From positions 1 through 18,373 of the forward strand of contig JANMLV010000108.1 in assembly GCA_031372705.1 (NCBI GenBank): 18,373 nucleotides of DNA, written 5' to 3'. Origin of the DNA: UBA7236 sp031372705 (GTDB lineage Bacteria; Bacteroidota; Bacteroidia; Chitinophagales; BACL12). The position numbers and the translations under genes were made by a program. Positions 1 to 7,219 of the stretch are shown piece by piece. The notes under the pieces are model-generated. The model was not told where the DNA came from. It saw only the letters and a program-made list of their open reading frames with translations, and did no database searches. The first letter of the stretch is position 1. Each line of letters opens with the position of its first letter.

Positions 1-60
1 TTGAGTGAAAAATTATTAATTCACGACTACGAAGTAATAATGCAATTACCCTCCACGCCA

Positions 61-83
61 TGGTTGGTGTTTCTCACCGACCA
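61..83 (+). repeat. Stem-loop in repeat unit 1
   Basis: Arms tggttggtg (61-69) and caccgacca (75-83) enclose the loop tttct. Read as plus-strand RNA, all nine positions pair, with one G-U wobble. On the minus strand the same position is a C-A mismatch, so the structure favours the plus strand. Confidence 0.75.
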
Positions 84-230
84 TTAATACGAAGCACAAA
101 TTTTCACTCTTGGAAATTAATAGTGAATTAATTGTTGGCTCTGAATTTCAACCTAATTCAACCCTCAAATTTTGTTCAATTTTGCTCAATCTTGTTCAAT
201 GGCTGTTTAAATTATTTCACCTCCACGCCA

Positions 231-253
231 TGGTTGGTGTTTCTCACCGACCA
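231..253 (+). repeat. Stem-loop in repeat unit 2
   Basis: Identical copy of the 61-83 hairpin, displaced by 170 bases. The nine-pair stem and the loop tttct are unchanged, although other positions of the two repeat units have diverged. Confidence 0.75.
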
Positions 254-440
254 TTAATACGAAGCACAAATTTCCACTCTTGGAAATTAATAGTGAATTA
301 ATTGTTTGCTCCGAATTTCAACTTAAATCAAGCCTCAAATTTTGTTCAATCTTGCTCACTCTTGTTCAATGGCTGTTTAAATTATTACGGGTTTGCTCAA
401 TCTTGTTCAATGGCTGTTTAAATTATTAATATTTAATTGT

Positions 441-463
441 CCGCGGTTGGTTTCCAACTTCGG
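441..463. repeat. Small imperfect hairpin before the infB terminator
   Basis: Arms ccgcggttgg (441-450) and ccaacttcgg (454-463) enclose the loop ttt, with one mismatch and one G-U pair on the plus strand. Its gttgg/ccaac core resembles the hairpins in the adjacent tandem repeat. It may be another repeat-family remnant. Function unknown. Confidence 0.45.
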
Positions 464-470
464 AAGGCAC

Positions 471-501
471 AAAAAAACCCGAAAACAAAATGCTTTCGGG
501 T
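471..501 (-). terminator. Intrinsic terminator of the rimP-nusA-infB operon
   Basis: On the minus strand, the arms acccgaaa (complement of 494-501) and tttcgggt (complement of 477-484) are followed directly by a run of seven T (complement of 471-477). It lies about 20 bases past the infB stop codon and has the classic stem plus U-tract form. Confidence 0.9.
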
Positions 502-521
502 AATATTATTTATTGATATAA

Positions 522-3365
522 TTACAACGTTCGTTTAACTTCAACTTCCTCATATCCTTCAAGAATATCACCTACTTCGATGTCGTTAAAGTTGTTAACT
601 GTTAAACCGCACTCCATGCTAGTTGTAACTTCTTTAACATCATCTTTAAAGCGCTTAAGTGAGCTTAACGTTCCTGTGTGAATTACGATGCCATCGCGTA
701 GAATACGAATTTTAGTGTTTCTCGCAATCTTACCTTCCGACACATAACAACCGGCAACGGTTCCCACTTTAGATATTTTGAATGCATCACGCACTTCAAC
801 GGTACAAGTAACTTTCTCTTCCATTTTAGGAGCAAGCATACCTTCCATTGCCGCCTTAATTTCTTCGATTGCATTATAGATAATACTATACATCCTTATT
901 TCTACGCCTTCTTTCTCTGCTAATTTACGCACTGAAGTATTCGGACGAACTTGGAAACCGACAATTACTGCATCGGAAGCACTAGCCAACATTACATCGC
1001 TTTCGGTAATTTGACCAACGCCTTTAAATATTACGTTAACCTGCACTTCACCGGTAGTGAGTTTTTGTAAGCTGTCGGTGAGGGCCTCTGATGAACCATC
1101 AACGTCTGCTTTTATGATAATATTCAACTCACGGAAGGTGCCCAATGCTTTTCTGCGGCCAATTTCTTCGAGGGTAATATGTTTCTTGGTTCTAATACCT
1201 TGCTCACGTAAAATTTGGCTACGTTTGTTGGCAACAGCTTTAGCTTCTGATTCATCGGCGAATATTTTGAATTTCTCACCGGCTTGAGGTGCGCCGTTTA
1301 ATCCTAAAACCAATACCGGTGTTGAAGGACCTGCACTTGTAACGCGCTGGTTACGCTCATCGAACATCGCCTTCACTTTACCATGGTAAGGACCGGCAAC
1401 CATCATATCTCCAACATTAAGTGTGCCTTCCTGAACCATGATATTACAAACATAGCCGCGTCCTTTGTCTAACGATGCTTCAATGGTTGTTCCTACTGCC
1501 GGTTTATCAGGATTAGCTTTAAGGTCTAATAATTCAGACTCTAACAACAACTTTTCGAGTAGTGTTTCAACACCCAATCCCGATTTAGCAGAAATTTCTT
1601 GGCATTGGTATTTACCGCCCCAATCTTCCACTAAAACGTTCATCTGCGAAAGCTGTTCTTTTATTTTATCAATGTTTGCGCCCGGTTTATCAATCTTATT
1701 AATTGCGAATACCATTGGCACGTTAGCTGCTTGCGCGTGACTTACTGCCTCTTTTGTTTGCGGCATCACTTGATCATCGGCAGCAATTACAATAATTGCA
1801 ATATCGGTTAGTTTGGCACCACGTGCACGCATTGCTGTAAAGGCTTCGTGACCGGGTGTATCGAGGAATGCAATTCGTTTTCCGTTAGGTAAATCTACCT
1901 CGTAAGCACCAATATGTTGTGTAATACCACCTTTTTCGCCGGCAACAACGTTTGTTTCACGGATATAATCCAACAACGATGTTTTACCGTGGTCAACGTG
2001 ACCCATTATAGTAACAATTGGAGGACGCGTTACCAATGAGTCGGCGGTGTCCATTTCTACTTCCTCTTCAATATCGTCTTCAGTTACGTTAATAAACTGA
2101 ACTTTAAAGCCATTTTCTTCGGCTAATAATTCAATGATTTCGGCATCTAAACGTTGGTTTATTGATACCATCATTCCCAAATTGAAACAACTTTGCACCA
2201 AATCGGTAGGTGATGCATTCATTAAACTTGCCAATTCAGATAAAGAAGTAAATTCAGCAACTTGCAATACATTGCTTGTAAGTGCTTCTGCTGCTTCGCT
2301 TTCAGCCGCTTCGCGCTTTTCACGTTTAAGTTGTTTGGCAACCCGCGCGCCTTTTCCTCTTTGAGGTCCACCACTTAATTTAGCAAGGGTGTTTCTAATT
2401 TGCTCCTGAATTTGACGTTGAGCAGCCTCAGGGTCAACAATAGCGGGCTTTTTAAGGTTTACACCGATTGGATTTCTGCTCCTATTTTCTCGATGTGCCT
2501 CATCTTCCTTAACCTTGTCGACATTAATACGCTCATGCTTTTTAATGCGTTTGCGTTTCTTCTTATTCGGATCTTCTGCTCCTGCTCCGTGTTGGTGAGG
2601 ACGTTTCTCCGGTTTTTTCTCTTCTTTTATTTCTATTCTACCAATAATTTTAGGTCCTTCGAGCGTAACCTTTTTGGTTTCAATCATTTCACGCTCAACT
2701 TTCTTCTCAACAACTTCTTCTTTTACCGGTGGTTTAACTTCCGGCGTCTTTTTATTGGTAACTACTACTATTGGTGCTTTGGGCTCCGGTTTTACAACCG
2801 GTGGCGCTTTTTCAATTACAGGCTCAACTTTTTCGACAGGAACTTCTTCTACTTTTTTAGTTTTTTTCTTGTCGAGGTCAATTTTTCCAATAATTTTCGG
2901 TTCTTCAACTTTCTCTTTACGCGCTTTTATTACGTCTCCTGACTTTTCAACTTTTACCTCTTCAACTTTTGCAACAGGTTTTTCTGCTACAATTGGTTCT
3001 TCAATAACAACTTCAGGTTTTACTTCAGGCTTAACTTCAGGTTTTACTTCAGTCTTTACCTCAGGCTTAACCTCGGGTTTTACTTCAGGCTCCTCTGTTT
3101 TTTTAACCTGTTCAGGTTGTTCGTCAGCTTTCTCTTTTTCAAGTTTACGGCCAATACCAATGCTTAACTGATCGGCTTTGCCTTTCATGTCCTTATCCTT
3201 GCCGAATTCCTTCAGCAAAAGGGTATACATTTCCTCCGAAAGCTTTGTTGTTGGCTTAGCATCTACGGAAAAACCCTTGGTATTCAGTAAATCGACAACG
3301 TGTGACATGGCCACGTTGAACTCACTGGCGGCTTTTGCTAATCTTATAGTTTTTTCTTCTGACAT
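522..3365 (-). CDS. infB: Translation initiation factor IF-2
   Basis: GTPase that brings initiator fMet-tRNA to the 30S subunit and promotes subunit joining in the cytoplasm. The 947-residue protein has an IF2_N-type start (about 1-55) and a long low-complexity Lys/Glu/Pro/Val linker (about 60-300) containing tandem EVKP units at 94-119 and two related PKIIG(K/R)I motifs at 156 and 238. A basic region follows. The G domain carries G1 GHVDHGKT (455-462), G3 DTPGHE (502-507), G4 NKID (556-559) and a SAKSG-type G5. Beta-barrel and C-terminal fMet-tRNA-binding regions complete it. It is the last gene of the rimP-nusA-infB operon, followed by an intrinsic terminator. The 71-bp gap to nusA contains a TATCTTTG box, so it may also have its own promoter. 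The G domain and its position after nusA make the identity secure. Confidence 0.99.
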   Translation of the reverse strand: MSEEKTIRLAKAASEFNVAMSHVVDLLNTKGFSVDAKPTTKLSEEMYTLLLKEFGKDKDMKGKADQLSIGIGRKLEKEKADEQPEQVKKTEEPEVKPEVKPEVKTEVKPEVKPEVKPEVVIEEPIVAEKPVAKVEEVKVEKSGDVIKARKEKVEEPKIIGKIDLDKKKTKKVEEVPVEKVEPVIEKAPPVVKPEPKAPIVVVTNKKTPEVKPPVKEEVVEKKVEREMIETKKVTLEGPKIIGRIEIKEEKKPEKRPHQHGAGAEDPNKKKRKRIKKHERINVDKVKEDEAHRENRSRNPIGVNLKKPAIVDPEAAQRQIQEQIRNTLAKLSGGPQRGKGARVAKQLKREKREAAESEAAEALTSNVLQVAEFTSLSELASLMNASPTDLVQSCFNLGMMVSINQRLDAEIIELLAEENGFKVQFINVTEDDIEEEVEMDTADSLVTRPPIVTIMGHVDHGKTSLLDYIRETNVVAGEKGGITQHIGAYEVDLPNGKRIAFLDTPGHEAFTAMRARGAKLTDIAIIVIAADDQVMPQTKEAVSHAQAANVPMVFAINKIDKPGANIDKIKEQLSQMNVLVEDWGGKYQCQEISAKSGLGVETLLEKLLLESELLDLKANPDKPAVGTTIEASLDKGRGYVCNIMVQEGTLNVGDMMVAGPYHGKVKAMFDERNQRVTSAGPSTPVLVLGLNGAPQAGEKFKIFADESEAKAVANKRSQILREQGIRTKKHITLEEIGRRKALGTFRELNIIIKADVDGSSEALTDSLQKLTTGEVQVNVIFKGVGQITESDVMLASASDAVIVGFQVRPNTSVRKLAEKEGVEIRMYSIIYNAIEEIKAAMEGMLAPKMEEKVTCTVEVRDAFKISKVGTVAGCYVSEGKIARNTKIRILRDGIVIHTGTLSSLKRFKDDVKEVTTSMECGLTVNNFNDIEVGDILEGYEEVEVKRTL

Positions 3366-3381
3366 TCAATTGCTTAGGTTA

Positions 3382-3389
3382 CAAAGATA
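3382..3389 (-). promoter_or_regulatory. Candidate -7 box (TATCTTTG) for infB
   Basis: TATCTTTG on the minus strand matches the Bacteroidota -7 consensus TAnnTTTG and ends 16 bases before the infB ATG. No clear TTTG -33 element is seen 19-21 bases upstream, so it may be only a weak internal promoter of the operon. Confidence 0.45.
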
Positions 3390-3436
3390 GGATTATACAT
3401 TTATCATATATAAAACGTATATGAATTAATGTTTTG

Positions 3437-4678
3437 TCAATCTTCGTCGAACTCTGATTTTAATATTTTAATGATCTCTTTAACGGTTTCTTCCTCAAGA
3501 TCAGTGCGGCGAACTAACTCATCGGCGCTCAATTCCAATACGCTTCTGGCAGTATCGCAACCAATTGCTTTGAGCTCATCTATCATCCACTCATCAATCT
3601 CATCTGCAAATTCATCGAGGTCGATATCCATTTCTTCTTCTTCGGTATCGCGGAATACATCAATATCGTATCCGGTTAACTGACAAGCTAATTTGATATT
3701 TAATCCGCCTTTTCCAATAGCTAATGAAACTTGATCTTGCGCTAAATAAACGGCTGCTTTTTTTCTTTCATTATCTAAAGTGATAGATGAAATTTTTGCA
3801 GGACTTAAAGCACGTTGAATTAATAATTGATTATTGCTGGTAAAATTGATGATATCGATGTTTTCGTTGCGCAATTCACGCACAATGCCGTGAATACGAC
3901 TACCTTTCATACCAACACAAGCACCAACAGGATCGATACGATCATCATACGATTCCACAGCAACTTTAGCTCTTTCGCCCGGTGCACGAACAATCTTTTT
4001 AATAACAATAAGTCCGTCGAACACCTCCGGAACTTCTTGTTCTAACAATTTCTCAAGGAATTTAGGGTCGGTTCTAGATACGATAACCACAGGGTTGTTG
4101 TTGCGGAAATCTACCTTTTTAACAACACCTCTTAAGGTTTCACCTTTTTTGTAATTATCTGCATGAATTAACTCGCTTTTTGGTAAAATCAACTCATTGC
4201 CATCATCATCAAGTAAAAGAATTTCTTTCTTCCATACTTGATACACTTCTCCGGTAATAATTTCACCTTCGCGGTCTTTATATTTTTTATAAACCTCGTC
4301 TTTTTCCAACTCCATAATTCGCTGAACCAAAGCCTGGCGTGCAGCTAAAATGGCGCGGCGACCAAAGCTTTCGATGCTCACGTTTTCGTAAGTTTCTTCT
4401 CCCACCGAAAAGTCAGGCTCAATTTTGAGCGCTTCGGCAAGTGCAATTTGCGTAACAGGGTTTTCTACTGCCCCGTCTTCCACAATTTCGCGGCGATGCC
4501 AAATCTCAAGGTCACCCTTTTCCGTGTTAACGATGATGTCGAAATTTTCATCGTTTTCGTACTTTTTACGCAACAGGGTGCGGAAGATGTCCTCCAACAC
4601 TTTCATAAGTGTGGGACGGTCGATGTTTTTTACGTCTTTAAATTCCGAGAAGGAATCCACTAGTTCTATGCTGTTCAT
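3437..4678 (-). CDS. nusA: Transcription termination/antitermination factor NusA
   Basis: RNA polymerase-associated elongation factor that modulates pausing, termination and antitermination. The 413 residues show an N-terminal polymerase-binding domain (about 1-130) and an S1 domain starting near GEIITGEVYQ (138). Two KH modules follow, with GMKG (256-259) in the first and GKGG (322-325) in the second. An acidic stretch of Glu/Asp (345-362) precedes a short helix-hairpin-helix-like C-terminus. This is the usual compact form without the two acidic repeats of the E. coli protein. It lies between rimP and infB in the conserved order. The 114-bp gap to rimP holds a pair of short repeats but no good TAnnTTTG box, so cotranscription with rimP is likely. 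Confidence 0.98.
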   Translation of the reverse strand: MNSIELVDSFSEFKDVKNIDRPTLMKVLEDIFRTLLRKKYENDENFDIIVNTEKGDLEIWHRREIVEDGAVENPVTQIALAEALKIEPDFSVGEETYENVSIESFGRRAILAARQALVQRIMELEKDEVYKKYKDREGEIITGEVYQVWKKEILLLDDDGNELILPKSELIHADNYKKGETLRGVVKKVDFRNNNPVVIVSRTDPKFLEKLLEQEVPEVFDGLIVIKKIVRAPGERAKVAVESYDDRIDPVGACVGMKGSRIHGIVRELRNENIDIINFTSNNQLLIQRALSPAKISSITLDNERKKAAVYLAQDQVSLAIGKGGLNIKLACQLTGYDIDVFRDTEEEEMDIDLDEFADEIDEWMIDELKAIGCDTARSVLELSADELVRRTDLEEETVKEIIKILKSEFDED

Positions 4679-4698
4679 ATTATTGATTTTGTACCATA

Positions 4699-4780
4699 CT
4701 GTCGCCCCTACAGGGTTGCAGTGTGGTGGTTTGTTGTTTGTTGCCGTTCTGTCGCCCCTGCAGGGCTGGGAATGGTGGTA
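4699..4780. repeat. Two copies of a ctgtcgcccct(a/g)caggg repeat, 50 bp apart
   Basis: The 20-mer starting ctgtcgcccct at 4699-4718 recurs at 4749-4768 with two differences, and a looser ggtggt match follows each copy. The core ccctgcaggg is palindromic in the second copy. It fills most of the gap between rimP and nusA, so it would be transcribed in the operon leader of nusA. It looks like a fragment of an interspersed palindromic repeat family. Confidence 0.7.
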
Positions 4781-4792
4781 TTTTTATTAGAA

Positions 4793-5260
4793 TTAAAAAA
4801 CAATTTTCTTTTTTACGCTTTTAATTTCTTCAAAACCATAGGTTTCGAGTTCAATTTCGGGCTTCATGCCTTTTTTCTTTGGGGGATGATGCACCTCCAA
4901 ATGAACCACTTTGCCGTCAGCTCTTTTGAGCAAACCTTCTTTTTTAATGCCGGTTAAGAGCACTACTTCTACCGTTTTACCGATATTTTTGTCATACTGC
5001 TGCTGCACCTTGAATGGGTTTTCCATGCCCGGACTGGATACATCGAGACTATATTTTTCAGAAAAACGATTGTCGTTATCCATCTGAAACTCAACAAAAC
5101 GGCTCACTTTCGTGCATTGTTCAATGGTAACACCCGTTGGACTATCGATAAATATTTCATACTTATTGATAGATGGGTTAATTCTAACATCCACTAAAAA
5201 GCAGTCCATTTCCACCATTAAAGGTGTAAGCCAAGCTTCTATAATTTCCCGGTTGTTCAT
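4793..5260 (-). CDS. rimP: Ribosome maturation factor RimP
   Basis: Cytoplasmic factor needed for 30S subunit assembly. The open frame extends upstream to 5407, but the first 49 codons cross the promoter and the leader hairpin. I therefore take the ATG at 5258-5260 (MNNREIIEAWL), giving 155 residues, the usual family size. The family signature SLDVSSPGMENPF is at 71-83, preceded by the alpha/beta N-domain with FLVDVRI (21-27). It is followed by the small SH3-like C-domain, which is rich in lysine (KKKG, VKKK). It is first in the rimP-nusA-infB operon and is driven by a consensus Bacteroidota promoter. A terminator-like hairpin in the leader suggests attenuation control. Confidence 0.96.
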   Translation of the reverse strand: MNNREIIEAWLTPLMVEMDCFLVDVRINPSINKYEIFIDSPTGVTIEQCTKVSRFVEFQMDNDNRFSEKYSLDVSSPGMENPFKVQQQYDKNIGKTVEVVLLTGIKKEGLLKRADGKVVHLEVHHPPKKKGMKPEIELETYGFEEIKSVKKKIVF

Positions 5261-5273
5261 GATACAGAAACAA

Positions 5274-5301
5274 AAGAGGGGACTTTTTACTGTCCCCTCT
5301 T
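5274..5301 (-). promoter_or_regulatory. Terminator-like hairpin in the rimP leader (possible attenuator)
   Basis: A perfect ten-base inverted repeat, aagaggggac (5274-5283) with gtcccctctt (5292-5301), encloses an eight-base loop. In the minus-strand transcript it starts close to the predicted transcription start and is followed by a U-rich stretch (uugu uuc) before the rimP ATG 13 bases further on. The plus-strand reading has no T tail, so the orientation fits the rimP transcript. An attenuator or a 5'-stabilising hairpin are both possible. Confidence 0.6.
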
Positions 5302-5312
5302 CCGAAGTGGTG

Positions 5313-5343
5313 CAAAGATAGGTAAAGGTTTTGAGATTACAAA
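5313..5343 (-). promoter_or_regulatory. Promoter of the rimP-nusA-infB operon
   Basis: On the minus strand, TTTG (complement of 5340-5343), a 19-base spacer and TATCTTTG (complement of 5313-5320) match the Bacteroidota -33/-7 consensus exactly. Transcription should begin a few bases downstream, leaving a leader of roughly 45 nt before the rimP ATG. Confidence 0.8.
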
Positions 5344-5426
5344 GGGGGTATAGCACGCAAGCAAAGTTCCTGCAGTAGTTTGCTGATTCTGGGGCATAAA
5401 TGGTCAACTGCGCCGGAAGAGAGTAA

Positions 5427-5547
5427 ATGAAAAAGGTATTTAATTGGTAGACTGTTTGTTCACCCGGAAAGTAATGATATTTGGGAAGAGGCGGAACAGG
5501 GTTGTACTTTATATGATGTGATTCAATTGAAAAAAGAACTCATCTGA
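5427..5547 (+). pseudogene. Possible broken 39-residue gene (poly-A slip)
   Basis: ATG at 5427 opens a frame that stops after seven codons. Removing one A from the AAAAA run (5430-5434) would instead give MKRYLIGRLFVHPESNDIW, continuing to TGA at 5545-5547, a plausible 39-residue polypeptide. I do not recognise the product. It lies in a degraded region next to another pseudogene, so it may be a remnant of a larger gene. Support is only the coherent, protein-like reading, so confidence is low. Confidence 0.3.
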
Positions 5548-5621
5548 ACTGCACTGTGTCTCAATCAAAATTATTTTTCAGTACATCCTAGTTAACTTGA
5601 GGTTTTAAAATAGCTCAAATC

Positions 5622-6084
5622 CTAATAAATTCGACATAGTTTTTGTAAAACATTTTTATCTTTTGTTATTATATCTTTAGGCAATTCCGCCCATACATCA
5701 TTACTTTTTCTTATAGCTATTTCAAGTAAATGGTCACACTCCAGACTCACCTGCCCTTCAAGTTAATCATGTTTCATTAAATCAAATATTGGATACTTAA
5801 CACGTGAATTTTGCTCGACTAGTTTTAAGTAATTCAATACAGCCAATCCAACAAAAAAAGGATAAATCAAAGAAGACAAATTGAATAAATTATCACATAA
5901 TCCAAGAATGGTGATATTACCAGCAACTTAATTGGTAAATAAATTTTGGTAGAACAGGAAAGTTGGAATAACAGTAAAAAGCACAAATGCTAAAGTTTTA
6001 AGCAAATTTATATCACAACTTACGCGTCAATAACCCGTGAAATAAAACAAACAACGGGTCTGAATTGAATTTAGGACTCATCAT
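5622..6084 (-). pseudogene. Decayed gene for a small two-helix membrane protein
   Basis: On the minus strand, one reading frame from 6026 down to the stop at 5622-5624 is protein-like across 405 bases but is broken by in-frame TAA codons at 5928-5930 and 5763-5765. Its product has two hydrophobic segments (around LAFVLFTVIPTFLFY and SSLIYPFFVGLAVL), then a soluble tail ending in KDKNVLQKLCRIY. Upstream, ATGATG at 6079-6084 starts a peptide beginning MMSPKFNSDPLFVLFHGLL. That peptide runs into the same region in a neighbouring frame, so a frameshift near 6025 would join them. The repaired protein would be about 155 residues. Family not recognised. The ATG region also contains the inverted repeat acccgt/acgggt (6034-6039 and 6054-6059). 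Confidence 0.65.
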
Positions 6085-6267
6085 TTATATTGAATTTGAG
6101 TGAAATGACAAAAATTTAACATATTTAATTTGATTAAATAAAAACAAATCCTTAAATTTCAACATTATTCTTATGTAACCAAAGGTTTTAAAAATTTATT
6201 AACGAATATAAGTTAAGTTTTTAAACGAATCCAAACTCAATCATTTCATTGCAAATTTTTAGTTATA

Positions 6268-7146
6268 ATGATGAAAATAATACCAATAATCGCCTTATGT
6301 CTCATTTCTCTCTCTGCATTCAATCAAACAAATGAATTTGCACCAATCGGAGCAAAATGGTGGTATTCAACGACTGAATTTGAGGCTGGTGGTGGTTCTT
6401 TAACAATTACTGCAATAAAAGACACAATAATTGGCGTTAAAAGTTGTTCTATTTTAATTTTTGACCCACTACCTAACGCAATAGTGGACAATGATAGTTT
6501 ATTAATATATCAAGACGAATTTGAAGTTTATCGCTATTTCCCACAGTTTACAAACTTTTATATGTTATATAATTTTACTTTAGGCCCGGGTGACTCCTAT
6601 TTTTGTTACACTCTTGGGCCTGATTTGTTGTTAGATTCTTTACTGGTTACAATTGTGGATACAACTACAGAAATTATCAATTCTACACCTTTAAAAAAGC
6701 AAATAATTCAAACTACTGGATCGTACGATTGGGGCACAGAGGTATATGAAATTCTTGGGAATGTGCAAATGTTACTGCCTGTTAATGGTGTAGTTGAAAT
6801 TATTGAAGGCCCATTAAGATGTTACGAGGATATTAATTTAGGCCATTTTGAAACTGGAATTGTTGCTGACTGTGACGAAATTGTCACAAATGTTATCGAA
6901 TTAAATTCACCTATAATCAATGTATACCCTAATCCAGCTGCCGATAGAATATTTATTCATTCACAAACACAGCTCGAAGGAGTTAATATCAGAGTTATCG
7001 ATTTGGCTGGTAGCATTATTGACATTTATTCACTTGATGTATTTTCGCGTGAACAGTTAAATGTTTCTCATTTATTAAGTGGTGTTTACATAATGCATTT
7101 TCAAACAATAGAATTCAATTATTTTTTCACCCTCATAAAAAACTGA
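6268..7146 (+). CDS. Secreted T9SS cargo protein of unknown function
   Basis: 292 residues. A short signal peptide (MMKIIPIIALCLISLSAFNQ, probable cleavage after Gln20) is followed by a predominantly beta-rich region of unknown family that opens with GAKWWYS (28-34). The C-terminal 70 or so residues, from INVYPNPAADRIFI, form a typical T9SS type A sorting domain ending in a short basic tail (LIKN). The protein is therefore expected to cross the outer membrane through the PorU/PorV/SprA system and to be released or anchored at the surface. Two ATG codons are adjacent (6268 and 6271); I use the first. It is first in an operon with two further sorting-domain proteins, the next ATG lying 3 bases after its stop. 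The upstream 180 bases are very AT-rich with no clear TAnnTTTG box. Confidence 0.9.
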   Translation: MMKIIPIIALCLISLSAFNQTNEFAPIGAKWWYSTTEFEAGGGSLTITAIKDTIIGVKSCSILIFDPLPNAIVDNDSLLIYQDEFEVYRYFPQFTNFYMLYNFTLGPGDSYFCYTLGPDLLLDSLLVTIVDTTTEIINSTPLKKQIIQTTGSYDWGTEVYEILGNVQMLLPVNGVVEIIEGPLRCYEDINLGHFETGIVADCDEIVTNVIELNSPIINVYPNPAADRIFIHSQTQLEGVNIRVIDLAGSIIDIYSLDVFSREQLNVSHLLSGVYIMHFQTIEFNYFFTLIKN

Positions 7147-7149
7147 AAA

Positions 7150-7219
7150 ATGAAAACTTGTCGATTACATCAATTTAAGTATTTGGGAGTCATAATTACT
7201 TCTCTATATTTTGCCCCCC
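7150..7219 (+). other. Out-of-frame signal-peptide start of the protease gene
   Basis: ATG at 7150, 3 bases after the previous stop, encodes a textbook signal peptide (MKTCRLHQFKYLGVIITSLY, then FAP). In its own frame it runs on to a stop codon shortly afterwards. Dropping one C from the run of six (7214-7219) joins it seamlessly to the long frame that follows, giving FAPTLNGQIMC. The true gene therefore most likely begins here, and the slip is either an assembly error, a mutation or a phase-variable tract. Confidence 0.75.

Larger units (their letters stand above)
50..427. repeat. 170-bp tandem repeat, 2.2 copies
   Basis: Positions 50-219 and 220-386 align at an offset of exactly 170 bases with about 8 mismatches. 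A third, truncated unit at 392-427 repeats 181-216 exactly (36 bp). Inside each full unit lies a stem-loop (61-83 and 231-253). Near its end is a nested ten-base tandem repeat of the type tttgttcaat / tttgctcaat / cttgttcaat (171-200 and 341-370). No convincing reading frame runs through it. It sits immediately downstream of the infB terminator, so it is intergenic. It is probably a member of an interspersed or satellite-like intergenic repeat family, but the rest of the genome is not visible here. Confidence 0.9.

Noticed and set aside
110..301. 63-codon plus-strand frame in the tandem-repeat region
   Set aside because: It is formed by the 170-bp repeat itself, is low complexity, and the second repeat copy does not preserve it as coding sequence.
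1..427. CRISPR array
   Set aside because: Only two full repeats of 170 bp with no short direct repeats separated by unique spacers, and no cas genes nearby.
2400..3171. Long plus-strand open frames opposite infB (180 and 165 codons, one very Thr/Ser-rich)
   Set aside because: They are antisense shadows of the repetitive Lys/Glu/Pro-rich IF-2 linker, with no start context or protein-like domain pattern.
5261..5407. 49-codon N-terminal extension of RimP
   Set aside because: The extension crosses a consensus promoter and a leader hairpin and does not resemble RimP. The ATG at 5258-5260 gives the normal family length.
6012..6060. Integron attC-like site at the acccgt/acgggt hairpin
   Set aside because: No sequence matching the paired core boxes (GTTRRRY and RYYYAAC) could be placed around the stem, and no integrase or cassette array is in view.
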